From NCBI RefSeq assembly GCF_035222275.1, contig NC_085883.1, positions 2,542,001 to 2,606,000 of the forward strand: 64,000 nucleotides of DNA, given 5' to 3'. Under the pieces are notes generated by a model. That model saw only the letters and a program-made list of their open reading frames with translations, did not search any database and was not told the origin of the DNA. The position numbers and the translations under genes were made by a program. Positions 1 through 8,932 of the stretch are shown here, piece after piece; the first letter of the stretch is position 1, and each line of letters starts with the position of its first letter. Origin of the DNA: Podospora bellae-mahoneyi. Its lineage: Eukaryota > Ascomycota > Sordariomycetes > Sordariales > Podosporaceae.

Positions 1-289
1 AAAGGACCGCAAGTCGATAGGACTACCACCGTAGCTGCGCGGTCCTAGCGGCTCTTCAACAATTGGACGATGTTACACATGCAAGCACTTCGCAAGGCGT
101 TGCGCGTCCGGGCAGTCGGTCCCTTGACGGTTACGCAGCCCTGCCTTGTGCGCCCCCATGGAAATTACCCACATGTCCACATGGACGATTTGCAATAATT
201 CATTGCAGTTCCATGCGGCTCTTTTCTCACAGCTCATATGTGTCTAGTTATCGGTGTGCTCTACGAATCTTCTTGTTGCTGTCGGGTTC

Positions 290-309
290 CATGTCAAATT
301 TTTGACATG
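290..309. repeat. Perfect 20-bp inverted repeat
   Basis: Two 9-bp arms (CATGTCAAA and TTTGACATG) flank a TT spacer. This could be a dimeric transcription-factor site or chance. It lies about 730 bp upstream of cpc-1 uORF1. Confidence 0.6.
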
Positions 310-779
310 TCAAGCCCACCGCGCCCTTGGGAGGCCTGGCAGACACCTTGAACCGTGCCGCCGGCGTAAGCCCGTCCGAGCGTCGCTCTTTTGCTGCAGT
401 TCAACCGGAAAGGCAGAGTGGGCCCAAATCCCACTGGTCCCGTGTTATTGGATGGGAGCCTTGTGATGAGATCCACTGTGGGGCAGTGCTACACCAGAGT
501 GTACCACGGTACAGAATATTCAAATGGACCATCTTGGGGCTTGATTGGAGTCTATATGTCGGGAGAAGCTGAAGAAGGTGCGAGGAAGACTGGCTCCTAT
601 GAAATTTGTGTCAGCTAACGAATCCGACACAAACCCAATGGGAGATCAGCTTTCGCGAATGTGTTGAAGCCAAAGCTGGGCTTCAAAACTAGCAGCGACG
701 CTACGCGGTTTGGAACCCCGCAGTCTGCAACGCTGTCAAGGCTGCGGTTTTTTTTGGAGCCGGTCGGTCCTCAAGTTTG

Positions 780-786
780 TGACTCA
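780..786 (+). promoter_or_regulatory. Candidate CPC1/GCN4 response element (CPRE)
   Basis: The heptamer TGACTCA is the consensus for GCN4/CPC1 bZIP dimers. It sits about 250 bp upstream of uORF1, with a CCAAT box 33 bp downstream, so cpc-1 autoregulation is plausible. About eight matches to this heptamer are expected by chance in 64 kb. Only the position, not the motif count, supports function. Confidence 0.4.
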
Positions 787-818
787 CACTTGCCCTTTTC
801 GGCTGACCGTCGGCGCAG

Positions 819-823
819 CCAAT
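819..823 (+). promoter_or_regulatory. CCAAT box upstream of cpc-1
   Basis: A CCAAT pentamer within AGCCAATCAGA matches the extended HAP-complex consensus (CCAATCA). It lies between the CPRE-like site and the pyrimidine-rich leader start. Confidence 0.35.
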
Positions 824-1030
824 CAGATGGCAGATCCCACCGCGCTGCCGCCTTGGAAGCCTCTGCGGCCTGGGGCAGGCGTCGGGGTGGGGCGTCCACT
901 TTGCTTGCCCAGGCAGTTCGCTGCCTGATTAAAACGTCCTCTGCGCCCACTTTTCCGTCCTGCTTTCTCTTTCTCTCACCAAACCACTCACAACAACCAA
1001 TTTTCAAAACAACCCAAGGCATCTACCAAG

Positions 1031-1039
1031 ATGCGTTAA
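1031..1039 (+). promoter_or_regulatory. cpc-1 uORF1 (Met-Arg-stop)
   Basis: This is a two-codon upstream ORF, ATG CGT TAA, with a good context (A at -3). It is the first AUG after the pyrimidine-rich tract. It is in frame with CPC1, and its TAA is the last in-frame stop before the CPC1 coding region. In Neurospora cpc-1 and yeast GCN4, uORF1 is the permissive uORF that lets ribosomes resume scanning. That role is inferred here from position and architecture. Confidence 0.85.
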
Positions 1040-1717
1040 ATCACCCCCTCCCCTCGTCGGAACTGCTCTTTGAGCCTCGTCAACATTTCTTCTTTTAAGA
1101 ATTTTAACAATCTCCCCTCTCAACCCCCCCCTTCAGCTCTACCTTCACAGGTTGAACTGAACTACAGCACCCAGCTTTCCAGCTCGCGCTCCGGTTCACA
1201 TCCCACCACCGCCATTCCCGGCCCAGACTTTTCAGTCTTCACCACGGATTCACATCAGTCATCATGGACTCCCTCCAGTACCTCGAGCCTGCCGGCACAT
1301 TCCGCGCATCAACAGCCCCCACAGAATCTCAGCTTGCCCCAACAGGACTTCGTCTTGTTCGATTCGCCGATCAATCATCGTCCACATAGTAGCCGTACTA
1401 CATCGCAACCTTCTGCCCACGGAGGTGTAAATCAACCACAGCAATATCGTAATCAGCCGCTCTTCCCGCAGCAGATCCCATCGCCATCACTGCAGAATCA
1501 GCGAGTTGCGAACATCATCCAGGCAACCGGCCACTCCACGACTTCATCGGCATTCACCAATCGGTTTACTACACAGAACTCGCGCCCATCGCCGCAACAG
1601 TTCTACGCCTCGTCCGCTCCATCTTCGTCTGTTGCTTTGAACATTCCCAAGCAACGCCAGCACCGCCCACCCGTTCCTCTGTTTCCACAAGGTCCCGGCG
1701 GCGTGCCACCAGGCAAG
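1040..1717 (+). other. Stop-free non-AUG N-terminal extension frame of CPC1
   Basis: From just after the uORF1 stop to the CPC1 AUG there are 226 consecutive sense codons in the CPC1 frame, with no AUG. The predicted sequence is rich in Ser, Pro, Gln and Thr. Near-cognate codons, for example TTG at 1070, could start translation. The region overlaps uORF2 in another frame, so 1264-1389 may be dual coding. Confidence 0.65.
1264..1389 (+). promoter_or_regulatory. cpc-1 uORF2, 41 codons
   Basis: The ATG at 1264 (A at -3, G at +4) opens a 41-codon frame ending at TAG 1387-1389. It starts 224 nt after the uORF1 stop and ends 328 nt before the CPC1 AUG. It lies in a different frame from CPC1, so it overlaps the stop-free CPC1 extension. 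By analogy with Neurospora cpc-1 uORF2 and GCN4 uORF4 it should be the inhibitory uORF, bypassed when eIF2alpha is phosphorylated. Its predicted peptide begins MDSLQYLEPAG. There are no other AUGs between uORF1 and the main start. Confidence 0.85.
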
Positions 1718-2488
1718 ATGAACATTCAAGGTAATTTCACTCTGCAACACCACCTTGCTCGCCACAGAGGCTCACACATGAGATCAGACCTGGATTTGGA
1801 CGACTTCACCGCCTTTGAGGGCGGTGCGTCTACCACGTACTCGTCGCCAGCTCTCCCGACTGTCTTCGATCTGAGCTCCAGCGTCTCGAGCACGGGGCAA
1901 AACCTGGCCACCGTCTCTCCTCAAGAGCTCATGATGAACGAGCCCTTCATGTCAGCACCCAACTCCACTGCTTTCACCGCTTTGACTTCGCCATCGCTGT
2001 ATAACGGTTCCCCCGATTTCTGCGACAGCTATGAGACCTCTCCTCACTTTGGAGGAGGTGGTGATTTTGACTCCAACCCGGACAACTGGTTCCCCCTTTT
2101 CCCAACAACCAACACGGAACCAGAAGCCCCCAAGGAGGCGCTTGTTGGGCCTAAGCCTGAACAGTCCCCAGTAATTACCGCCGAGGAACTCGAAGTCAAG
2201 TCGCCGGCATCGGGACATCGTCGCAAGTCAAGCACTTCTCCACCAACCCGCCACTCCTCCATCGCCGGTGTCAACTCTCGCCGCCGCGACAAGCCCCTTC
2301 CTCCCATCATTGTCGACGATCCCACGGATACAGTCGCGATGAAGCGTGCTCGCAACACTCTTGCGGCTCGCAAGTCTCGGGAGCGCAAGGCCGCTCGCTT
2401 GGATGAGCTTGAGGAGAAGATTGAGAAGCTCTCTGCTGAGCGTGATCATTGGAAGCAATTGGCTTTGCAACTAGGTGCAAAGGAGTAA
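1718..2488 (+). CDS. cpc-1: Cross-pathway control protein 1, bZIP transcription activator (GCN4 orthologue)
   Basis: The protein has 256 aa from the ATG at 1718 (A at -3) to TAA 2486-2488, in a single exon. The C-terminus (about residues 201-256) is a bZIP domain: basic region KRARNTLAARKSRERKAAR, then a zipper with Leu, Leu, Trp, Leu at heptad positions. The middle is acidic and aromatic (DLDDFTAF, NWFPLFP), typical of a GCN4-like activation domain. It should bind TGACTCA-type sites and activate amino-acid biosynthesis genes during starvation. I chose this start because it is the first in-frame AUG and gives the usual length of about 250-270 aa. The frame is nevertheless open back to the uORF1 stop at 1039, so near-cognate starts such as TTG at 1070 could add up to about 216-226 residues. 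N-terminally extended isoforms of this kind have been reported for Neurospora CPC1. Expression is expected to be controlled mainly by translation through the two uORFs. Confidence 0.95.
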   Translation: MNIQGNFTLQHHLARHRGSHMRSDLDLDDFTAFEGGASTTYSSPALPTVFDLSSSVSSTGQNLATVSPQELMMNEPFMSAPNSTAFTALTSPSLYNGSPDFCDSYETSPHFGGGGDFDSNPDNWFPLFPTTNTEPEAPKEALVGPKPEQSPVITAEELEVKSPASGHRRKSSTSPPTRHSSIAGVNSRRRDKPLPPIIVDDPTDTVAMKRARNTLAARKSRERKAARLDELEEKIEKLSAERDHWKQLALQLGAKE

Positions 2489-3671
2489 AATTGGTGCTCA
2501 GGAGTAAACCAACCAAAAAAATAATAGGCAATCGGCTTCGTCGTACGGCACATTATCCCCCATTGTAATGGACATTGGGGAGGGGATTTCATCGGATTCT
2601 CATTTTTCTTTTTCTGTCTTTTCTATGGTTTTTTACTTGGGAAGCCGGTCGTCAGCTTTGTCAGCGGACCAGGCAATGTTATTTGTCGTTCAGTATCTGG
2701 TCTCCTTGGAAGGAAATAACTAGTTGTTTTTTGACGATTCCCCTTGACCTTTCCGGTTCATTGTGTTCTTATAGACTCAATTAAACCCTATGAACTTGTG
2801 CTCCTGATTTCTCTGGCGTGACTATCTTTGACAGAAGTTTTTGTGACTGAGATAGTATGTGGTACTGTTGGTGACTGCTCTCGTAAGTGATACTCTCACA
2901 CCTTTTGTCTCCTGACTGCTTCGTGACACGGGACAAGCTTTCAAGAATATGTTGCTGATGCATTCGCTTCCAACTATTTCCACTGTAAAGCAGATGCCTG
3001 ATGAGCCTCGTTCTTCCACCAGTCCAGGTAGCTTCTCCGATGGACTTTGCGCAAGGCAACTGTGGTGTGGTGTGATGTCTCCGATTTGGAAACAGATGGT
3101 TGCCTAGGCTATCTGACCCAGGTTGGTAAGCTCCATGTAAACTTGTTCGGCGAGTTGAAATAGCTCATAGCAGAAGGACCATGAACAAAATTGAAGAGTA
3201 GACTTTGTGTGTTTATTGAGATGTTGGTAGCGTAGAAGGTATGAGGAAATTCTAGACGGTTGGGGAAGGTTAGTCTCACGAGTAGTTGAGGTAAACAGAG
3301 ATGATAGGATCAAAGTAGGCTTCATGGCAGGTAGATTGCTTTGATGTATGGTGAGTTGCTCCGAAATGCAATGGTGGGTTGAGTGAGCATTATGAGAGGT
3401 GGTGGTAAGGCAATGTGTATGTTTGCCTACTTCTACATACCTTGCTCTTGTTGCAGCCTTGTGCTATCTGCTGTTCTGGGTATTGACTCGTCCTTGCTCT
3501 GATCTGCTACACTCTGGTTACTTCTGTGGCTGTTCTTTCCTCCATGGTCTTCTTCCGAGTGCTCTCTTTTCAAACAGCCCCCTTATTCGCTACCTGCTCC
3601 AACCGCCTCCCCATTCACGATTTCTGGCCATTCCATCTCATTTTGCCCTCCCAAGGTGCTGTTTGTTACCT

Positions 3672-3924
3672 GGCACCCTCCCCACGAAATGATTAGCACA
3701 GTAAGTAAGCTAACCCCTTATACTGTAAACCATACCTAAAGTAATAGGTTTTCTTTTTTTACTATCTTCAAAGGTTTGTTAACTGTCTTTAAAGACTATT
3801 AACTATCTTTCACAGCGTATTAACTATTTTTAAAGCACTAACGCCTATCTTTCGAGGTATGGTTTATAGTATAATGTAGATTTAACCTACTTTTGAGTGC
3901 TAATTATTTTGTGGTGAGGGTGCC
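3672..3924. mobile_element. MITE-like element with long terminal inverted repeats
   Basis: The element is about 253 bp and AT-rich. The outer 28 bp of each end are inverted copies (25/28 identical, starting GGCACCCTC and ending GAGGGTGCC). A second inner block is also inverted (19/20; 3718-3737 against the complement of 3855-3874). The core (about 3757-3856) consists of degenerate tandem units of about 20 bp beginning TTAACT and containing CTTT. There is no coding capacity, so it would be a non-autonomous DNA transposon relic. Exact borders and a target-site duplication are not clear. Confidence 0.65.
3757..3856 (+). repeat. Degenerate ~20-bp tandem repeat inside the MITE
   Basis: About five units of 20-21 bp share a TTAACTATCTTT-like start followed by AAAG or CACAG. 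Similar units recur at about 20845-20930, which links the two elements. Confidence 0.55.
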
Positions 3925-5261
3925 TGGTCGTCCATCTTCCAGTTGCCGCTGTTCACTTGTTTTGTCCAAGCTGTCTCCTTCAAGTTGACTCGTTTCGACT
4001 TACTACTTGCCCACAATCATCATAGTTTTTCAAAAGACATAGCCGGCCAGCATCCACGCAGCAGACTCACAACTGAGTCATCATCAACATCCAGTCAGCA
4101 AACGTCAACATATCAACAGCAACGAGCAACAAACCGTAACCAGCCAGTAGTTGCCAGTCCATCTGTCAGTTCCTGTATGTATATCAACAGTCACATTGAA
4201 AAGTCACGCATATCATCAGTCCCCAAAAGTAGCGCATAGCCTCATGTCATTTTGTATTCTCCAACTGGCCCCCCTTTCCTATCTTAACCCCCTATCTTCA
4301 AACTACCATACAACCCCTTCCCCTTCTCTCCTCCCCCCTCCCATCCCCATCATCAACCGCCCAGCATTAATCACAAATAGTTTTTATCAATATCGTATCC
4401 CAGTTCAAGAAAAAGTAATAATATCACCCCCCTCTTCCCTCTTCTTCACCACCCCATCCATCCCCTCATCATCTTTTCTTTACTTTTCTCATTCCATCCA
4501 ATCAGCACACCAATCATAACCCATCATCCCCGTGCACCATCACTCATACACAAAAAGCACAACAAACCAACAACCACGCTTAAGAAAAAAAACCAACACA
4601 AGAAAAGGACATAGCCACATAACAATAAAGCTCCCGATTCACAGTATGCTCTACTACATGAAACTACTTTCTTTCTTTCCTTCCTCTCTACCACGAAAAC
4701 GTAAACCCCCCCTTTTGTATACCTCCCCTCCCACACACCCAATCATTGCTCTGTCTTGAGTGCCCAAAAATGGGCAGAATCAAATGCCCCCGAAGACCAA
4801 AAGCCGCCGAACCACAACGAGAGAGAAACACCCAACCCCCAGAAAGAAGAACCCCCCCTTCCCCCCCTTTAACGAAGAGAATGGTAGAAGAAAAAAAAGT
4901 TAGTAGTAAAATAGTAAAATAAAATAAAACCGTTTTGTTTATAGAAGAAAAAAATAAAGGGAAGCCACTCGCTCTCTCTTCTGCTCTTCTTTCTCTTCTT
5001 GTTGCCTCCCCCCCCCCCTAATGTGCCTACTCCTTCTCTCTGTTTGCCCCTCTTCCCCCAACTCAATATGTAAACCATCTCCATCATCTCCCCTTAAGCA
5101 ACCAAGACGGATGGATCGACGGATGAATGGATGGCGTCTCCAATAATACTCGTACATATACACAAAAGGTTCGTGGGTATGTTGATGTGGATGGGGATGA
5201 AAAAAAGAGTTCCGCGGGTTTAGAATTGTGGTATCGTGTTTTGGTATCGTAGTGAACAATG

Positions 5262-5262
5262 T

Positions 5263-5332
<70 letters not shown>

Positions 5333-5346
5333 GGTGAGTGGGTGGG
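5262..5346. repeat. (TG)n microsatellite followed by GGGT repeats (G4-capable)
   Basis: A nearly pure TG run is followed by five GGG tracts at 5324-5326, 5328-5330, 5332-5334, 5340-5342 and 5344-5346, with loops of 1-5 nt. The G-rich strand is +. The repeat begins 45 bp beyond the stop codon of the minus-strand gene, so it probably lies in that gene's 3' UTR or terminator zone as C-rich RNA. Confidence 0.8.
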
Positions 5347-5390
5347 TGTTTGTGTTTGCGGGTCCCGGCAATGCTAAACTTCCCATCCAT

Positions 5391-8300
5391 CTAGCTTACG
5401 ATCATCATCTGCATCCGAGGCGAGTCAGCAGACCCCCTGCCCAAGATAGAGTTGCTGCTGTGGCTCTTTGGAAGCCTCCTGGGTGGACTAGACGCAGCAG
5501 GATCCGAAAACACTCGCGTAAAGGCTGGGCTGCCATCCAGATTGAGATGCGAAAGTCGCTCACGACGAGGAGTGGCGGCCGGGCTTTGGGTAAGCAGTTC
5601 AGCTTTGCGTACTGCATCCGACAGCGAGTCTCGCAGGTGACCAGCCCTCTTCACCAGCTCTTGGAGACTGTTTGTGTCAAAGAACAGCTTGGTGTCTTGG
5701 GTCTTGGTGGCAGTGGCGGCGATGGGATCGGAAGTAGACCGCTGTTGCTGCATTGCCTGGATCACGGTGGCCAGAACGGCAGAACTCCCATTGGGGCTTA
5801 CCGAACCGTCTGGTGTTCGTGGTCGTGGAGGCTTAAGCGGCTCGTCGGGCAGTGGCCACTGACCGCCGAAAATATCGTCGTCAGGTGAAAACACCGACCG
5901 TCTTCGGACAGTCGCTCGTTCTCGTACCACTGTCGTCCGGGTCATCATCTGCGGCTCGGGAATCTCGAAAGGATCGTTAATGTCATCAAGCATGGAGCCA
6001 TCAAACCCCTCGTCGATAAAACGTTCATCAATCTCATCAAGATCATCTCGATCAAAGTCCAGTGACAACTTGACTGAACCAAAATCATCAGCTTCGTCCT
6101 CATCGGGCGATGCCAGGGCAATAATATTTTCCGCCTCGACCCATTTTGGTTGTATGGGCCCGTGAATAATGTTGAGGTCTTTGCCATGGCGGCATAGTCG
6201 TTTCAAGTCATTGACGAGCAAGGAAAGTTCCCGTATTTGACCCGAATGGGCTTTTACACTCGGCTGACTGGCTTGAATCGACGGGGGAACGACCATGAAA
6301 CTCGTGCTAGAGTCCTTTCCTCCGGTCGTATCAAGCGGGGTTTCGTCAAAATCGAAATCATCATCCCAGTCCTCGCTGGCATTCTTTGTACTCAGCCCCC
6401 ATGTTCCAAACTTTGGAGGCGGTTTGGATTCATCAGTAGGTTCTGGAACAACAGGAACGCTCTGGCTCCGTACATGCCCGGCTTTCGGGGCTTTCCGACT
6501 TGTCGAACGACCAATCCTCAAATCCATCTCCTGCTTCCCATGAACCGTTTTGGGTCGGGTTGTATCAGAATCGAGCTTGTCATGGATCGATGGTTCTGAC
6601 CAGTCAAATATGCTGCTCCTCGGCCGGTCGCTCATACTATCACGAGACAGATCGGGGCTCCCATTCCCACTCAAATTTTTGAGCGCATGCCGAAGTGTCG
6701 GACTGACACGTCTCGAATTCGTCGAGCTCGGTGGCGAAAGATGATTGCTCAAAGTGTTATCGTCGTCTCGTGCCCAATCATCGTCGTCGTCATCATCAAA
6801 AGATAACCTGGCCGCAAACTCTCGGTGTACCAGCATCAGACCTCCCTGACCACCATAGCCAAACCCGTCCAACTTGATCGGCTTTGTTGTGCCATCCAGG
6901 TGAGTGCTCCGAACAGGCGTGGCTGCACTGTCTTCCTCTTCAGTGATCTTGGTTTCGCCATCCCATCCACGTCCCAGCATCTCTTGAATCGATAGCCTCT
7001 TGGTTTTGCCGTTGCTGGCAGTGCTCGGTGGCGATTCATCAAACATCGAGTCTAGCGGTGTCTCAACAGACCGAACCCGACTGGAAGAGGCGATGGTGCG
7101 GAAGGAATCGTAGGCATCACTCCGGACATCTGTGTCTTCGTCATCTGCATCGTGGACCTCAAAGTCGGAGCCTGCCAGCGTGATTGATCGTTCCCCCGAA
7201 GGACCTCGGCTATGTGTAGGAGCAGGAGGGTTCTGGGAGCCGTTCATGTAGTTTATCGGGGTATGGAATGATCTTGGAGGCGATGTGGAAGAGGAAGAAC
7301 TTGACAGCCCAAGTCGTGAAACGTCGATGTTGAAGCTGGATAGACGGTTTAATGACGGAAGAGGAGAGGGTGAATTTCTCTTGCGGTTCCGTGGAGCATC
7401 CGAGAGGGTTGGTGCAGGCTCAAGCTGTGGTGCTTGCGGCTGGTAGTTGGGTGGCACAACAATTTCTTGTGTGGTTGGGCTGCCCGGGGACTGCATTGGG
7501 TCGCGAAGCATGCCGGTCAGGTCGGCGGTCGCATATCGATTATCATTTCCGCCCTTGGCGTCAACGGTACTCCTTCTAGGACGCCGAACGCTCGAGGTTC
7601 TCGCAATCCAGTTTTGGGCTGAACTAAAATGCATCGACATTGACCTCTTCGGTCGCTTCTCGGAAGATGTTTCGGGCGAGTCGGTGGGGTTGACTGGACT
7701 CTGCAGAACCTCTAGGTCCTCGATGTGCCCGAAATCTTCTTCCTGCTGCTCAGCTTCATCCACAAACACAGGAATGTCTGTTATGCAATCTGCCTTGGTG
7801 AGGTATGCTCGAGAAACATGGCCTGGGGTTAGAGACACTCGTCTTTTGGGGAACAGGGAAGCGAGCTTAGCGCTCTGTCCACTCGTAAGTCCTGAAGCGT
7901 CACGACCAAGGCCCGCCGCCCGCCGAGCATGAAAAAACGACGTCCATCTTCTGGAGGAACGCTTAGAGCCGCCAAATGATGAAGTCGTTGGTGTTTCTGT
8001 TTCTGGGACACTCGAAGGCTCATATGAAAACTTGGGCCCAGCCCCAGCTCCAGCGGAAGGCGGAGGGTCAACCGAGTTACCTTGCAGTTGTGATTGTTGC
8101 TGCATGGTTGCTGTCCGTTGGTGGCTAGTAGCCGGTCTCCGGAGGGTCAACACCTGCGACTTGGAGCCCCGCCGTTGGTGAGATCCGTGTGGCTCACCGA
8201 AACCAGGGGCATTCCTCTTTACCAACTTGTTGGGGGCCGAGCTGGCAAGTGATTGTTGCCCAAGCATCGGGACACCTGAGCCATGTGAGAATGTCAAGGA

Positions 8301-8932
8301 TGACGAGTCGGGCCCCATGCTTGACCTCGGGCTCCCGTGTTGTGATATCGGGCGCAATGAGAAGCGCCGAATCCACGATTCCCTAGAAGACACGGAGTCG
8401 CGAACACTTTCTACATCCTGCCGCGGCACTGATTCTTTGGTATCTTGGCGAAGAAAGGACTGTCTCCCGCTGGTAGTTCTCGGTGATGTGACCGGTACGG
8501 CGCTGCCGGGTCGCTGAGGTTGAGCCGCTTCCGTGGTAGGGGACATCAGAGGACTTGGAGTTGGGTCGACAAGCTGGCGAAACGAGCCGTAGGCAAACTC
8601 CTGGACTGGTGAAGAGCATCGTTGCTGCAGAGCTGCGGCACTCGTGTTAGGCCTCGCACTCGAGGCTTGAGAGCCGAAGGCATCGTAGTCGGCAGAAAAT
8701 ACTCCTGGGTTCGGGCTGGACCATAGCGGCACTTCCGACTCTGACGGCTGACCAAATACCAGACCAGCAGCGGCGGCCGCGATGGCAGTGCCGGTTCCCA
8801 CAAGCTATAACACAATTTTGTCAGTTGCCAAGTCCATCTCAAGAGCTGTTTGTAGTCCCATCCATGTGCTTGTGTTGCCTTCCGCCAGAGCTCCTCGTCG
8901 TCCAGATTACTTACACTCGGCACAGCCTGCAT
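5391..8932 (-). CDS. Large serine-rich hypothetical protein (two exons)
   Basis: Exon 1 (8932-8915) encodes MQAVPS. A 110-nt intron (8914-8805, donor GTAAGT, acceptor TATAG) precedes exon 2 (8804-5391), giving about 1143 aa. The first exon is needed because exon 2 has no ATG near its start. I do not recognise the family. After a short hydrophobic Ala/Gly stretch near residues 7-23, most of the protein is low-complexity Ser/Pro/Arg-rich and probably disordered, with many SP/TP sites that suggest phosphorylation. There are acidic patches near residues 676 (a run of seven Asp), 816 (EDWDDDFDFDE) and in the 890-950 range. A predicted helix lies near 863 (RELSLLVNDLKRLCRHG) and an amphipathic one near 1043 (LFFDTNSLQELVKRAG). 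The ordered C-terminal third is the best place to look for a conserved domain. A regulatory or scaffold role is only a guess. Confidence 0.8.

Larger units (their letters stand above)
1..930. other. Intergenic / upstream region of cpc-1
   Basis: I see no convincing gene here. Open frames in this stretch are short and lack protein-like composition. It holds a 20-bp palindrome at 290-309, a GCN4/CPC1-type site at 780-786 and a CCAAT box at 819-823, followed by a pyrimidine-rich tract (about 945-985) of the kind that precedes fungal transcription starts. Confidence 0.6.
2489..5390. other. Intergenic region between cpc-1 and the hypothetical at 5.4 kb
   Basis: I see no supported gene. Both flanking genes end here (cpc-1 on +, the 5.4-kb gene on -). 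The region contains a MITE-like element (3672-3924), C-rich and A-rich low-complexity leader-like DNA (4260-5060), and a TG microsatellite running into a GGGT tract (5262-5346). Confidence 0.6.
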
